Shown here: piece after piece, positions 63,217 to 64,000 of the stretch
Layout of the letters: the number at the start of each line of letters is the position of its first letter
Numbering within the stretch: the stretch's first letter is position 1
The notes under the pieces: generated by a model
Database searches by the model: none
The model's input: only the letters and a program-made list of their open reading frames with translations
Told to the model about the DNA's origin: nothing
Position numbers and translations under genes: made by a program
DNA from: Cucumis sativus
Lineage: Eukaryota; Streptophyta; Magnoliopsida; Cucurbitales; Cucurbitaceae
Assembly (NCBI RefSeq): GCF_000004075.3
Contig: NC_026657.2
Coordinates: 930,001-994,000 of the forward strand
Direction of reading: 5' to 3'
Length of the DNA stretch: 64,000 bases

Positions 63217-64000
63217 ATGCAGAAATTGGGAGATTTCAAGCTACCGCATTTCTTCAATTATCCTCCATATTTCACGTAATGTTCACCATCTGTTTCATTT
63301 ATTATTCTTTTTACATCATTATTAGCAACTTGTAAGCTGTGTGAGTCAATTTCTGATGATGTTGATATCTTGGTTTTGTCGACAATTTCCTAAGTGAAGA
63401 AAACTAACAGGATACAGTATTTACAACCTATAATTTTCCCACCAGCCTCATATATACGAATGTGCTAGTTGTACCTTACCGGAATGTTGATTGTTTCACT
63501 TGTCTTCAGTTGCATATATAACCTTTTTATTGCATGTCATCTCAGTTTGCAACCAGTGAGGGACACCCGTGAGAAGCAAATTCAACTTTGGAAGGAACTT
63601 ATCCTTGATTACTGCCGAACGCAAAAGATATTTGTCATTGGACTTGAAGAGGACTTTCCTCTATTTTCAAATTCTGTGATTGAAAGTAAATTTCATGGCC
63701 TTTTTTGGTCCTAATTGGGTGTTAAAACCTTTTTGTGTTTTAGACTCAGTTGCATAGCTTTGTATTACTGTTTCAGTTGTTTGATGTATTTTATAGCGTG
63801 GTTGTGATGCTACAGGATCTCTCAGTCATGAAGCTAGACAAGCTTTTATCTCAGCTTTAGTTTCAGATGGTTAGGGCCTGCTTGTTTAGTTCGATAATTC
63901 TATCTGTTTACAGTTCCCATTCTCTTTCATGGGGAAAAAAACTGATACGTGTTCATTTTAATGGTCCTTATAGGTCGTGCAGAATGGCTGGATAAAGGAC
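63217..64000 (+). CDS. VPS25: VPS25, ESCRT-II subunit (5' part, cut by window edge)
   Basis: Exons 63217-63275, 63546-63685 and 63816-63869 and a fourth starting at 63974 give the first 93 or so residues; the rest lies beyond the right edge. VPS25 is a two-winged-helix protein, present twice in the ESCRT-II complex, which recruits VPS20 of ESCRT-III during sorting into multivesicular bodies. The start MQKLGDFKLPHFFNYPPYFT and the following LQPVRDTREKQIQLWKELILDYCRTQK match plant VPS25 almost residue for residue and include the PPY motif that contacts VPS22/VPS36. SLSHEARQAF and RAEWLDKG follow in exons 3 and 4. All junctions are GT-AG and keep frame. Confidence 0.95.

Overview
The window is nuclear DNA of a flowering plant. 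It is very AT-rich between genes, its genes are split by short U-rich GT-AG introns, and every recognisable product is a plant nuclear gene (OSCA channel, extra-large G protein, phosphoribulokinase, meiotic PHD protein and others). The protein variants and a dispersed short repeat full of 'TATCA..TGATA' palindromes suggest a cucurbit, but that is recollection and was not tested.

Layout: 0-10.6 kb holds the first exon of a CMT2-like DNA methyltransferase (-, runs off the left edge), an ATG22/UMF1-like membrane protein (+) and an MMD1/DUET-type PHD-finger protein (-). 10.6-17.3 kb is gene-poor, with dispersed repeats, an (AT)n microsatellite and one GC-rich island carrying TCP-type sites. 17.5-23.7 kb holds an OSCA1.4-like channel (+) and a small secreted peptide precursor of the CIF type (+). 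24.3-39.1 kb holds three minus-strand genes: LTV1 (40S ribosome assembly), chloroplast phosphoribulokinase and a SCAMP. 42.4-44.2 kb holds a short conserved plant protein of unknown function (+). 47.8-57.5 kb holds convergent RPN9 (26S proteasome lid, +) and XLG3-like G protein (-). 63.2-64 kb holds the start of VPS25 (ESCRT-II, +), cut by the right edge.

These are independent single genes, not an operon or cluster. Exon models were built by hand from reading frame, splice sites and family knowledge; all chosen junctions keep frame and all complete models close at a stop codon.

The most interesting points are the CIF-like peptide gene, a tandem duplication of an exon with its acceptor region in RPN9 plus a GC-AG intron in the same gene, a duplicated 3' splice site in the XLG gene, an LTV1 stop codon that survives splicing or retention of the last intron, and the dispersed palindromic repeat family. 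No retrovirus-like or LTR element, CRISPR array, tRNA or rRNA gene was recognised.
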